A stretch of 64,000 nucleotides of DNA from Geosiphon pyriformis (taxonomy: Eukaryota; Glomeromycota; Glomeromycetes; Archaeosporales; Geosiphonaceae), in assembly GCA_016748015.1 (NCBI GenBank), contig JAAOMT010000328.1, positions 512,955 to 576,954 on the forward strand, read 5' to 3'. The position numbers and the translations under genes were made by a program. Below are positions 9,531 to 21,000 of this stretch, piece after piece. The notes under the pieces are model-generated. The model was not told where the DNA came from. It searched no databases and worked only from the letters and a program-made list of their open reading frames with translations. Numbering within the stretch: position 1 is the first letter of the stretch; the number at the start of each line of letters is the position of its first letter.

Positions 9531-10860
9531 GAATACACAAAAATACCAACAACTCTAGCATTATATAAATACCCAATTGTTCAAGGAGAAATTATCTCAA
9601 AAAGAACAAAGAAACATAAAACAACAATCAAAAAATTTTATCAACCATTAAAATATACTTTACTAAAAGAACAAAAGAAATCTAGATTAACCAACTAGAG
9701 TAATTACAGAACCAGAGAAAGAGACAATATTATTTAACATACACTCAGATCCAACAGCAGGATATTTTCATAAAGAAGTGACTATAGAAAGAATCAGAAA
9801 GAGATATTATTGGCCATCAATGTATCCAGACATCATCCAATATGTTCAAAATTGTGATGCTTGTCAAAAAAAAGAAGGAACAAGACCAAGTGAACCATTA
9901 AGACCAATCAAAGTGAGACAACCATTTAATCACATTGGAATTGACTTAGTCAGACCATTAACAATTACCAGTAAAAGCAACAGATATATTGCAGTAGCCA
10001 TGGATTATCTTACTAAATGGCCAGAAGCAAAAGCCATTTAAAAAGCAGATGCAGAATTCGTTGCTGAATTTGTCTATCAAGATTTGATATGTCAACATAG
10101 ATGTCCAAAAAAACTACTATCAGATTAAGAAACTCATTTTGTGAATAGAACATTAACAGAATTAAGTCAGAGATTTGGGATAAAAAGACCATTATTGTCA
10201 CCATATCATCCACAAACAAATAAACTAGTCGAAAGGTTTAACAGAACACTGTGTGAAACAATCACCAAAATCAGTCAAGAAAACTAAGATGAATGGGATT
10301 TGTTTATGCCATTAGTATTATTTGCTTATTAAACAATGAGACAAGATACTACACAAGCAACACTATTTGAATTGGTATATGGTAGGACAGCAATATTACC
10401 AGTTGAGAGAGAGGTCAGCACATATCCAACAGAAGCTAATTTCCAAGAAACATTGTTGAAAAGAACATATGACCTAATAGAAACACTAGGAAACAAATAA
10501 CAAAAAGCAGCTGATAACATTCAAAAGTCTCAAGAAAAGCAAAAAGAATAACACAATAACCAATTACCAGATAAACCAGTTGAATTCAAGATTGGAGACA
10601 AAGTACTTCTACATCATACCAAAGTGGAAAAACAATGGAATGAAAAATTTGATTCCAAATGGAACAGACCATTTCACATAGAAAAAATTCTTGGAAATAG
10701 AGCTTATAAACTAAGATGGGACAACAAAATCTTAGCCAAAGCAGCACATGGTAATCAACTAAAACCATACCACCAGATAGCATTATCATTTACCAATAAT
10801 ATTCCACAACTGAAAGTACAAAGAATATTAGTTCAACCAGATGAGATTTTATGAGATCTG
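9531..10860 (+). pseudogene. Gypsy B: integrase with GPF/Y-like module
   Basis: Zinc-binding HHCC end: HSDPTAGYFHKEV plus CDACQKK (9745-9870). The catalytic core has Asp in HIGIDLVRPL, Asp in LLSD-stop-ETHF and Glu in NKLVERFNRTL, so the D-D-E residues are all present despite stops. The C-terminal KVLLHHTKVEKQW...WNRPFHIEKILGNRAYKLRW (10600-10720) matches the GPF/Y module, with RPF for GPF. Stops occur at Gln and Trp positions. It ends at a TGA at 10852-10854. Confidence 0.9.
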
Positions 10861-10939
10861 AAACCAATCATAGTTATTGAACCAAACACATAAAATCAAA
10901 CAATAAAAAAAGTATATAAAGACACAGTATACATGACAA

Positions 10940-11590
10940 AGACAACCAAGAAAAATGGAAATACCAGATTATATTCATGCTATAGCTCAACAATTATTCC
11001 AGGCCTTAAGTCAACAACCTTTAGACATAAAAATTATCATTAACAACCAAACAATTTGCTATCAAAACACCAAAAAAAAGACAAAAAATACACCATATTA
11101 GTGGTTACCAAAGAATAATAAAAACTGGTCAGATAACATAATAGAAAAAGTAAAAAACACTTTTGGAAAAATACCTATTATGGTACCAACAGAAGAACTT
11201 ACAAAAGAGAATTGGAAGCAATGGACAGAACAACTTCCAATATTATATTGTTACTACTAGTTAGGTCGAAAGTTGAATATTCAGGAGTTGTATATTGACA
11301 AATCTAAGAGAATATTTAACCAAAACATAATACAGCAAATTAAAGAATTTATTGGAAAAAAGACAAACTCAACACTATATGTGAGAACAATTTATCGACT
11401 GCACAACATATTTCAGAACTATTCAGAAATATTGTTACACTTTGACATAGAAACCATAACCATTAATCAATGGGGAAAAATGAACAATACACAAGTTGAA
11501 GACGTGAAGAACAGAGTCAAACAAACAATACTTGAAAAAGAAGTATTAGAATTAATTCAAAACAAAGATTTTGACAGAGCTCAATATTAA
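10940..11590 (+). pseudogene. Gypsy B: extra ORF downstream of integrase
   Basis: Two blocks separated by a stop near 11261. The first contains AQQLFQALSQQP and INNQTICYQNTKKKTK. The second is an open 105-codon frame (11273-11590) rich in Lys/Ile/Asn/Gln with predicted helices (RIFNQNIIQQIKEFIGKK, NRVKQTILEKEVLELI). A homologue lies in D at 58643-58948 (AQQFFQLIQQQKMEITINQQTIRY). It lies in the env-like position between integrase and PPT. I see no signal peptide or transmembrane segment, so an envelope is not supported. Function is not recognised. Confidence 0.6.
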
Positions 11591-11600
11591 AAAGAAGAGA
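11589..11600 (+). promoter_or_regulatory. Gypsy B polypurine tract
   Basis: The purine run AAAAAGAAGAGA ends three bases before the 3' LTR start at 11604, the position expected for the plus-strand primer of reverse transcription. Confidence 0.65.
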
Positions 11601-11603
11601 TAA

Positions 11604-12352
11604 TGTTACTCATAAAAAGAAAACAGATATAGAAAATAGCAGACCAATAAGAAAATAGTATTTAGCATATGAGCACATTGCTCAAGAAATCATAGCACAT
11701 CACTTGGAAATGTGAGCAATCTCATAGAACATCAATTATGTATATATAGCAGTAGTGTTAAAAGTAGAAAGAGCAGAATCTTTAGTTAGAAATTTTCTAT
11801 CCTCAAATATTAAATAAATAAATCATCTACTATCCAAATTTATTCTCCACTATCAACATTTCATGTTGATAGTAATTGATACTTAACTACACTGGAACAA
11901 TAGCTCTTGATCACAGCTATTAACAAGATACTAACTTGCATATTGTCTTGGCTCATTTTTTTATTTTCTTTTATTTTTTTTTCTTTCTTTGATTTTTCTT
12001 GTTGAATACTAACAGATTAAGGATTAAAGTGCTGAGTTATTGATGTCATGGATAGTCTGGTAAAAAACCCAGAAATAAGGGTAAAATTATATATATATTA
12101 TCAGATAGCTTACCAGAAGGGCACAAATTCCAGAATAAATCCAGCCACCAAGCTAAGAAAGAAATTGGGAAACAACTTACCAAAAAACTGCAAATAACAT
12201 CAACAAAAGATCTCTGTCCATTATACAAAGGACTCAACTCTAAAACTTTCAGATACAACCAACATACCAGTATCACCAGCATTGTCAAGATATTAAGCAC
12301 CAAGTTACAGATTTGTTATTTGATTTGAGATTCCAAATAATCATCTGTAACA
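11604..12352 (+). repeat. Gypsy B 3' LTR (749 bp)
   Basis: Starts TGTTACTCAT and ends CATCTGTAACA. It has a TATA box (TATATATAG, 11741-11749). The upstream U3 array is shorter than in A, with only one or two degraded TTGCT units at about 11670-11730. Near the end AAGCACCAAGTTACAGAT can pair with ATCTGTAAC at the LTR terminus and the following TTGGTGCTT of the family PBS. Confidence 0.85.
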
Positions 12353-12890
12353 ACAGTAATTAATATTAATTTATTTTATTTATTTTTTTTTATTTTTTTT
12401 TTTATTTTTGTGAAGTAGCAATATTGAAAAATCAACTGTCTAGGAATAAATTTTGTAATAGCCTGGTAAAAAAAAAAACTTTTATTAAGATTAAATATTA
12501 ACATTATTTTGTTAATTTATTAGAAGAGCAAAAAAACATTGCTAGATCTTAGTAACTATACTCAACTAGCTCAAAAAAAATAGCCTATATATTTAAGCTG
12601 CAAATAGCAAAATACCTCTCTGTGCCTTATAACTAAAAAACTCTATGAGTAAAACTAATAAAAAATCTTCAAAGACTAATATTAAACAACTTACTTTAAG
12701 TATTCAGAATAAAAGTTTTTAAGCTTTCATTATCCAAGTTTAGAGCATCAAATATTATTACAATATCCCACCAAATTTATTCATAACATTTGGTGCTTTT
12801 TGTAAAATTATAAAATTCACAAAGACAAAAAATCTCAGAAATTTACCAAAGTGGTGATTATTAAAACTATTATTTAATTAGTGATAATTA
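12353..12890. repeat. Degraded LTR remnant F
   Basis: AT-rich sequence. It keeps an LTR-like end ...CATAACA at about 12787, followed immediately by TTTGGTGCTTTTTG, the same layout as the LTR/PBS junction of A. A TATATATT motif (about 12593) and an AATAGCCTGGTAAAAAA stretch (12460-12475) echo the other LTRs. No coding sequence was recognised. The left boundary is unclear. Confidence 0.4.
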
Positions 12891-13120
12891 ATACAGAAGT
12901 ATAAAATTCCATTTTTCTTGGATACCACTACAACTGAAAAAGCTCATTCATTTTTGGTTTCTTGTATAAATCTAAAATTTTTCATTTGGTTTATTTCTTT
13001 TTTAATGAACTCATTATTGTATTGATTAAATTAATAAGATTTCAAATAGATAGAGCAAGTTTTTCTAGTAGTGATAATGTGTTGTATCACATGAGTTTGT
13101 TTAGAGATATCATCTTTTTT
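12890..13120 (-). pseudogene. Gypsy C: N-terminal RT fragment
   Basis: Stop-ridden minus-strand translation keeps the RT entry blocks: HVIQHIITTRKT (parallel to NIIQHQIKTG in B), NNEFIKKEINQM and VVVSKKNGILYFCINY, the equivalent of LVHKKNGKIRFCVDY. Sequence ends there, before any catalytic motif. Confidence 0.6.
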
Positions 13121-13649
13121 TGAAATAACTGGGCTATTTCTAGTCAACAGATTTTCAATGTCTATTTTTCTTTCTTTAAAGAAGAGTTTTTTTTGTTCTA
13201 CAACAAAAGATTAGATTTTAGGTGGTTTATTCTCAAAGAACTTTTGTACTTCTTTTAATTTTTCTCTGGATATTAGGCTAATGGATTTTCAATCTTTGTA
13301 ATAGATTAAGCAGAATTTGCATTTATTACTAGAAGAATACAAGAGTTTATTACACTAGCACTAAGCACAAGAGTTATGTCATCAATAACTGTATTTTGCT
13401 TTTTTGCCAGGTTTTTTATCAAAGGTTTTTCTGAGAATATCATAATAGGGCCAGCAAATTAGCTTGTTATTTACAATAATTTTTTCTTTGTTAGCTTTAA
13501 CATTGTCCAGTGGCTTGTCATTGCTGGTAAAAATAATATAGACAAGTTTAACAGTTTTTTCTTGTTCTTCTTGATTTTTTTTTTCATTGCTTTTTTTATT
13601 ATCTGATTTATCTAATTGCTTATTTTTTTGATTTTGCTTGGTTATTAAA

Positions 13650-14040
13650 GGGGTTGTTTAATAATAACACTTAACTATAATAGGCTTCTTACTATATCTG
13701 ATGGTTAGCTTACAAAGTTCATAATCAAGTAGTGTTTTGGCTTTCTTGAGCCACTTATTGCCAACAATTATGGTGTATTTTTTTGCTTTAGATACTTTTA
13801 TGTCAGTTTTAATGCTAATATTATTAATGCAAACAGAAACAGCTTTGGCTATACCAAGCACTTTCTTTTTGTTGCCATGTATATTGGTCATTGGTTTAGT
13901 TAAGAGTTCATTAATTTTTCTGCCAATTGCTTTAAGGAAATGTTTGGCAATAATACTGACAAATAATCTACTGTCTAAGATTAAATTAATAAAGTAGCCA
14001 GCCACTTGGGCTTTGCAAATTAAAAAGATAACATTGCTGT
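13650..14040 (-). pseudogene. Gypsy C: aspartic protease
   Basis: A 115-codon open frame (13658-14005) contains GYFINLILDSRLFVSIIAKH, the protease active-site loop with D-S-R in place of D-S-G. The body has TIIVGNKWLKKAKTLLDYEL, a known position for the C-terminal hydrophobic-Gly motif. The family is clear from E at 57220-57349, which aligns residue by residue up to PMTN. The Gly-to-Arg change makes it inactive. Confidence 0.75.
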
Positions 14041-16030
14041 TGTTAGCAAGTTCAGCTTAGTAAAAGTGCTTGTTGGTTTTTGGTGTTTTTTTTTTTGGGA
14101 TTAAGAATTTGCAAAGATCTTTTCTGAATTGTGAATGGATCATTAACTGGTTAAAGATAATGTAAGCTAAGGTTTTTATGAGATCTTTGACAACAGAATA
14201 AGAACCAGATTTTTAAACAATTTTTGGAAATTTTAGCTTTGGAGGATTCTTAAAAACTTTAGTCTTTAGTAGTTTATTGTTATTAGCAGTTGATATAAAT
14301 ATTTTGTTTGGATCTAGAATAAAATCAATCTTGGCTTTTTTTTTCTTTTTTGTTAATTCAAAGGTGTTAATTGTTAATTCATCTATGTTATAGTTATCAT
14401 TAGTTAGATTAAAAGTGAAAAAAAGTTTTCTTCTGGTTGGCTTGCACTTTCATTCTTTAGAAATACACCTATCAGTTTAAAAGCTAATAAACAGTAGCTT
14501 TAACTAAGCAATTCTTTCTAAAAAAATTAATGTTGACATAATTAAATCTTTGATTGAAGGTATTGTTGTTGTTGGTTTTGTTGTTCTGGTTATTATTATT
14601 TCTAGAAGCTAAAAGAGACAGAAGAAAATTGTTGCAATTTTTAGAGAAATATCCAATTAATTTACAGTAATAATACACAGATAGATCATGATTTTGTTGT
14701 CTTTAATAAGGGGGTTGCTAAGGCTGATTAAAACAAGATTCAAATCTGGATTTTTGAAATTGTTAATTCTTTCTAATTGCTTGGGTTAAGAGCTCTAATA
14801 GTCAGACAAAATTGGCTGTAAGTCTATCTATCAATTGTTCATTGGGATCTGAAGTCTGAGCAGTAAAAGAAGTGACAGTTATTTGAGGAACAGAAGCCAT
14901 AATAGGAGCAGAAACAAAAACTAAAAGTATAGATCCTAAGTACATTTTTTGGTTGTTTTCAAATCATTGGGCAAGTTTAATGGCCATATCTATTGTAAGA
15001 TTGTTTTTTAGAACCAAAAGAAGCCAAAGAGCATATAAGAAATCAGTTTTTAATCTTTTTGTAAAGAAGTAAATTTTTTGCTCTTTTGTTCAGTTTTTTC
15101 TAAAGTCTATTTACTTGATTAACTTTTTAATTGCTTTGGCATATTTGGTTACAACTTTACTGGGATCTTGGGTTTTTTTTTCTAATTCCATGTGCCATTT
15201 AAATATCAGGATAGGAGTTTTAAATTTTGTTTCAAATTGAATAATAAAAGAAGTGTTGTCTTTTTTAACATTTGCTGGTGTTTATCTAATGATTTTTTGC
15301 TAAGCATTGGCATTGGTTTTTTGTGAAAACCAAATAGCAGAAGAGTTTTAAAGGTAGTCACCAACAATTTGGAACTTGTATTTATTATCATATTAATTGA
15401 CTGTGGCAGCTCTTTCAAAATCATCCAATCATTTGATTAAATCTTATGTATTATTTTTGAATAATAGTAATGAAGTGTTGTTTTTTTACTCTAGAGCAGT
15501 TTGTATATCCTGAAGGGCAGCCAGGATGTTTGCTTGTATAGAGTTATTAGCCATTGATTTAGAAATAACTGTTTGTATAGATTGTTTTAATTTACTTAAG
15601 AAAAAATTAAAAACAGAAGCAGTTTAATAACTTTCTTCTTCTGTTTTAAAGAAGGTTTCAGTTAACTGGTAGACAGCAATTCAGATGTGAATTTGGTGAT
15701 TCAGGTATTTGAAATCAAAGGACTGTTGTTCAAAAATTGTGGAATATAAAAGCTAATTGATGTTGTTGTTTTTTTTCAAAGTTGTCTTTAAAATAAGCTT
15801 GATCAAAGTAATAAGTTGTATAGGCTGTGTAGATTTTAGCTGAATGCTTATTCAAAAACCAGTTCTAAAAGTCTTGGAATTGTCTATTGGATTGTTTTTC
15901 AATAAAGAAACAAATCAAACAAGAAAGCAAAGAATTGAGTTCAATAAAGTCTAGATTATTTTTGTTGTATGCTTTAAAGTATTCTTCTAATTGTTGTAAC
16001 AAGTATAAATAATTACCCATATAATAAAAA
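14041..16030 (-). pseudogene. Gypsy C: gag, zinc knuckle and Lys-rich linker
   Basis: Decayed Gag. The start MGNYLYLLQQLEEYFKAYN lies at about 15960-16020, and short open pieces follow with many TAA/TAG stops. At 14640-14678 the zinc knuckle reads YYCKLIGYFSKNC: first Cys and His of C-x2-C-x4-H-x4-C have both become Tyr. An Asn-rich segment follows. At 14100-14470 the Lys-rich linker matches the better-preserved 56840-57169 in E. Confidence 0.6.
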
Positions 16031-16071
16031 ACAAAGTAAATTTTAACAATTTTACAAAAAGCACCACTTTT

Positions 16072-16729
16072 ATTTTATGAGTTGGAGTAATAAGCTAATA
16101 GATAGCAAGAGAAAACAAGATTGTAAGGTGATAAAAATAATCAAAGAGAGAATTACAATAAGGAAGTGAATTAAATAAGTAAAAATTCAATATGTGTAAT
16201 CAGTCTCATAAAAATCACAGTTACAAATCTTTTCTGAAAATCTGAAGATAAAAAATAGTCTATAATTGTTAACAATAACACTACTGCTATTATTTTATGC
16301 CTTAACTTGGCAATTCTTAAAATCAATAACAGATATTATTGTGCTTTTAAATCATTTCTTTATTCAATAAATCACAAGAGCAAGCAATTGCTTCTTAGGC
16401 TAATTCTAACAATACAAATCAAAAAAAAAAAAATAAAATATGTAAATGCCAACAAGTAATCTTTTATTTCAAGATGTTCAAATATTTAAAAGTAAAAAAA
16501 AGTGAATAAGTAATATAAGAGAAAGTAATTAATAGTGAGTTTTATTTTATTACTTTAATTATGTCTTTTTATAACTAAAAAACTCATCATTTATATAGCT
16601 ATTGAAAGTAGTTAATAATTAGATCAATGATTAAGTTATTAACCAAGTAAATAATCAGATTAATAATTAGGTCATTAATTACTATTTAAAAATAAGATGG
16701 CTAATTATATAATATTAGTGGCTAATACA
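16072..16729 (-). repeat. Gypsy C 5' LTR
   Basis: Minus-strand LTR starting TGTATTAGCC at 16729 and ending at about 16072, next to the PBS. It aligns with 54519-55158 (E), including the start, the ATAGCTATATAA region and a set of TTATTGATCTAATTATTAA-like repeats (16600-16690). The outer edge abuts RT fragment G. Confidence 0.6.
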
Positions 16730-16739
16730 TATGATAACT

Positions 16740-17520
16740 AATAAAAAATATGGATTTTAACCATAATAATGCTGATATTTTTGCCAGCAAAAATGGATTT
16801 AGACACACCAATATTGTAAAACATTAGATTAACATGAGAAATATTAGACTTATTAAACAATAAACTTATTAAGTAATCTTAATGAACAATAATCTGATTA
16901 AACAGAAAGTACAACAGATGCTAAATAATAGATTAATCAAAGAATTATTAAGTTTTTAGTCCTTTTCAGTAGTATTGGTTACCAAAAAAAACAGAAAAAA
17001 ACAGTTCTATATAGACTACTAAAAACTCAACAGCATCACTCAAAAAATAGCTACTCAACTCCTTTTATTCAGAAAATTCTGGACAATCTAAAAAATAAAA
17101 AATGGTTTTTTTTCTTAAACTTAGCCAGTAGATATTGGCAAGTTGAAATAAATTCTAAAAACAAAAAAAAATGGCATTTACTATGTAAAACAAAAACTTT
17201 AAATTCAATGTAATGCTCTTTAGACTTTACAATATTCCAGCTATTTTTCAATATTTTATGAATGTTGTGTACAAAAAGATTCTCTGAAAATTGGTTGTAG
17301 TATATCTGAATGATACTAATATGTTTTTGGAAACATTTAACAAGTTTTTAATTATCTATAAAGTACTAGATTAAAACTTAACTCAGACAAATGCTTTTTT
17401 GAAAAGATTAAACTAAAATTTTTGAAAAAAATAAAGTAAAACCAGATCTGGACAAAGTAAAAAAGATTAAAAACTTTTTGGCCTTAACCAATTTATATTT
17501 TATTTCAATTAAACTATTTG
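16740..17520 (+). pseudogene. RT fragment G (gypsy)
   Basis: Plus-strand, heavily stopped RT core. Blocks: ADIFASKNGF; ILDNLKNKKWFFFLNLASRYWQVEI (17075-17150, matching FSTLDLDSGYWQVAM); LYNIPAIFQ; VVYLNDTNM (17296-17322), where the catalytic YLDD has become YLND; then FLEKNKVKPDLDK. RNase H and integrase are not visible. The sequence fades into AT-rich spacer at 17520. It begins where the LTR of C begins, so C probably landed in it. Confidence 0.7.
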
Positions 17521-17924
17521 TTTATAAATAATATAATAATAATAATAATTTTTTTATTTTGAATTTTTAACTTAATTTAATTAATATTCTGTTTACAAAG
17601 TGTATTTTTTGGTTTAATAACAGTTTTTTTGAATATCTATATTAATATATTAAGTTTTAATAAATAAATTTAATTATTAATTTAGTATTGGCTCTTTAAA
17701 TTACTTTAGTTTTTGGCTATTTGATAAAATAATTTATTATAATAACTATATATTTATTGTTTTTAGTAATAATAAATAATAATTTAACTAAGTTAATTAT
17801 TTAATTATTTAATTTTAATTAATTTTAATAATTTAGTTAATCTTATTTTTTTGACAAATGTTATAATATTATATTTATTAAATAATATTTGAATATATAT
17901 TTTTTTTATTAAGTTTAATAAGTG
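17521..17924. other. AT-rich spacer without genes
   Basis: Almost pure A/T with short homopolymers and TAATAA runs. No ORF, RNA gene or recognisable repeat. The right edge is the T-rich complement of the LINE1 3' tail. Confidence 0.7.
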
Positions 17925-18029
17925 CAGCCCAACTACTACCTAAATACATAAAACCAAACAAATTCTATATTAAGTATGGCTTATATATTTTTTACACATG
18001 ATCAGCCATTTGAGCCAGTCAAAGCAATA

Positions 18030-21000
18030 CTACACACTAAGAACACCTGTTATAAGAAAATCATGTAGAAAACCAAACTGCACACTATGCAATTGAGGAT
18101 AGAGACCAAAACATGTATGTATATCCAGTTTAATGCCAAAATTATGAATCATGCCACAGAACCAAACTGAAAACAAACCAGTTACTATTGAGACAATAAA
18201 TTTATCACATGGCAAAAGGCTATATTTCTCATAATGGGCTCTTAGTTTGGCTCTTGACAACCAGATACTAGATCTATAACACTCAGCAAAATGGCAAACC
18301 AGATCAATGACCAAAGATTCACTCTTTGAGTTATTCTCCAACAAATCTTTTGCATCAGTTACCCAGTCCTTCATCATAAAACCTTTGGACAAAGACATGT
18401 ACAGACAATCCAAGCTTACAGTTTCATGAAGCAAATAAACTACCACACTACTGGCAGCACATATGTCCAACAAAATTGTCCAATTCTTAATGGCATCCAT
18501 AATTAAGTTCTTTCAGGTGTTAAAATCGAAAATACACACAAACATATAATTTGAATCCTCTAAAAGTTTACAATGAATGCACAATACACTAGGATAATCC
18601 AAATCATATAGTTTCTTTCTTTTGGCCACAAGCAGCTGATAATACAAGACTTTTATGAAGTACAAATGGAGTGTTGCTAAAGCAAAACTCGTGTAACCAG
18701 ACCTGATCCGACCATCCACATGTTATACATTAAAAATACAATGCTTATCTACTAAACTGCTAAGTAATTTATCAACCATACCACTTGCATACTTAGATTC
18801 TCACCCTATGAAATTGACAGTTTCATAAAGCCTCCTGACTATGTGACAAGTGTTGCCAAAAAGAAGTCTGTCTTCTATGCCAAGAAAGTGGTGTAATATT
18901 ATGACAGAAAAAATAGAACTAGAACCTGTAGCAGCATCAGTGAAAAAATCAGCATGTTTGTTGCTAATAACACCAGAGTGGTCCTTTACCTTGTTTTAAG
19001 TAACCAACAGATTTTTTGACAAAATAGCTTCATAAATGTACTCACACTCCATCCAGCATTTTTTTCTGAAATCTGGTCTGACACTTCTTAGGGCCATAGT
19101 ACATAGATTCAACAAAACCTGACTATCAGTAAACAACACTACCAAGCTATGAATAGAGACACAGTCTAGGACAAGAACAATGGCCTGCATTTTTGCAAGC
19201 ATAGAAGACAGCAAACTGAGAACTCTAATACCAACACTAATGTCAGCACTAGGGAAATAGGCAGCAGCACCACCACATGCATCAGAGGAACCAAGATCTC
19301 TAACCGAACTGTCAGTGTAAATAGATATAACATCAAAATCTTCTTATCTTAAACAATTCCTGACATAACCAGCATTGTATGAGCAATAATTGGAAGAGAA
19401 AAGTCATGACAAATCATTATCACCAACTAGACTACCAGACTTAATAAAGCTTACCAGAGAGATGAACCAACCAGAAATTGGTCCTTTAGGATCTAGTCTC
19501 TTTCATCTACAAAACATATTTCATGTGAAACACCTGCTTTGATGGTTCAAAAGCTGGTCCACATAGATTATTCCAAATCTTCTCAGTAAATCCACCACTT
19601 TCATGTAAACACTCAGTCCAAGAATATCTGCAGCAGTGATATCTTTGCCTACACAAAACACATTAGTTGCACAACTTCCCAAAGACAGGCCATATGACAA
19701 AAGTATGTTTGTAATGTCTGCCAAAAAACAGTCCACAGGATTGATCAAAAGTGTTATCAAAAAATTGAAAGGGTTTCAGAACAGTCAACTAACAGCCTGT
19801 AAATCTATTACATAGTGTTTGAACAAGTTGCTGAGTATACCCACAGAATTAGCAAAGAACACAAAATTGGCTAGTGAATTTTTGGCCAGAAGCTACTTGA
19901 AAAACACCAAATTATATAAATTAGGGTGATAAAAAGCCTTATTGGGAAAGTTTTTGGGAAAGTTAACCTTGATTTTCAAACTCTTTCTCAACAATTTATC
20001 TCATTTTTCATACATATTAATAGAGACATAACTAAATTAGAACCTATAACCAATGATGAACTGTAAAACAACAGAAACCAAATACAAAAATTGTTTATCA
20101 GAAACTGTTTTCTTCAAAACCAAATTCATAAAAAACTTTAAGTCCAATTGTGCCTTGGCAATACTAGAGCAAAAAAGACCCTCTATTGACAAAAAAATGC
20201 CCAAGTATTTATAAGCCTTGTATTTTTTTGCTATTGTGATATCTGATCCACTAATTACCAGTTGAGGATTGATGACTCTTTTATTGATTGGTATAGTCAC
20301 TGTTTTATCTATGTTGATTGAAATGTCATTGATGTGAAAAAACTCATTAACAACATTCAAATAATTTGGGTCACAGCCATGTTGTTTTCAATCTAAATTG
20401 TGTCATCCACAAAGACTTCAACAGCCATGAAAGACATCTTGCTAGTCCTAAGATCTGGCTTGCCAGTGCATATAAAAAACCTGAATTCCATTCTGTAGTC
20501 ATATGCATAACTAAACTTTTTGACCTTACAAAGCAAAAAATCATAAAAAATTCTCTATAGCAATAAAGAAAAAACTTCTTTCTGGTTAAGTCTATTATGC
20601 ATTATGTATTCAGATGTGAGCCCAAAATTTATCATAATATGATTTACTCAACCATTGTGAATATTTTCAAAAAACTTAATGAACTGAGGACACATCCTGA
20701 TTCTAGTCAGACTATTTTTTAAGTAATGCCATCCAACAGAGTCATATGCTTTGCACATGTTTTGTAGCACCAATCACATTTCTCTGTCTTTTTTTAGAGC
20801 ATCTTTAACCACTGAGCCAACTGCAAAAATTGGAGAAAAAGTAGATGTGTCTTTCAAAACTGAAAAGTTGTTACTCCAAAAAACATCATACCTGCTACAT
20901 GCCAAAGAGATCCTGTCTGAAAGCAGCTTGGATAGAACCTTGCAAGCAGTTTCGATTAAAGCAATAGGTCTAGTGTTGGTTAGAGTATCTTTTCAATCAT

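Larger units (their letters stand above)
5452..12352 (+). mobile_element. Ty3/gypsy LTR retrotransposon B (dUTPase type), 3' part
   Basis: Plus-strand element of the same superfamily as A. It enters at 5452, in frame, at the sequence matching A near 2370 just before the protease. It continues through protease, Cys-rich domain, dUTPase, RT, RNase H, integrase, an extra ORF, a polypurine tract and a 3' LTR ending GTAACA at 12352. Its gag and 5' LTR are absent, expected on the far side of the inserted element A. Numerous in-frame stops, mostly at Trp and Gln codons, and a 1-nt insertion in RT show it is dead. Confidence 0.9.
12890..16729 (-). mobile_element. Gypsy element C (second type), 5' LTR to start of RT
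   Basis: Minus-strand relic of a different gypsy type, also seen as E at 54519-57349. In order from 16729: LTR, PBS-like TGGTGCTTTTTG (about 16050-16064), gag starting MGNYLYLLQQLEEYF near 16020, a decayed zinc knuckle, a Lys-rich linker, aspartic protease, an AT-rich stretch, then the N-terminal RT blocks. It stops at about 12890, where remnant F begins. It is far more AT-rich and stop-ridden than A or B, so older. Confidence 0.7.

Noticed and set aside
5452-11590. Alternative genetic code (TAA/TAG as Gln, TGA as Trp)
   Set aside because: Stops replace Trp with TAG and TAA as well as TGA, and Arg with TGA, with frameshifts nearby; the Mei2-like gene reads cleanly with the standard code.
10940-11590. 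Envelope gene downstream of integrase
   Set aside because: No signal peptide, transmembrane segment or Cys-rich ectodomain; Lys/Asn/Gln-rich helical protein instead.
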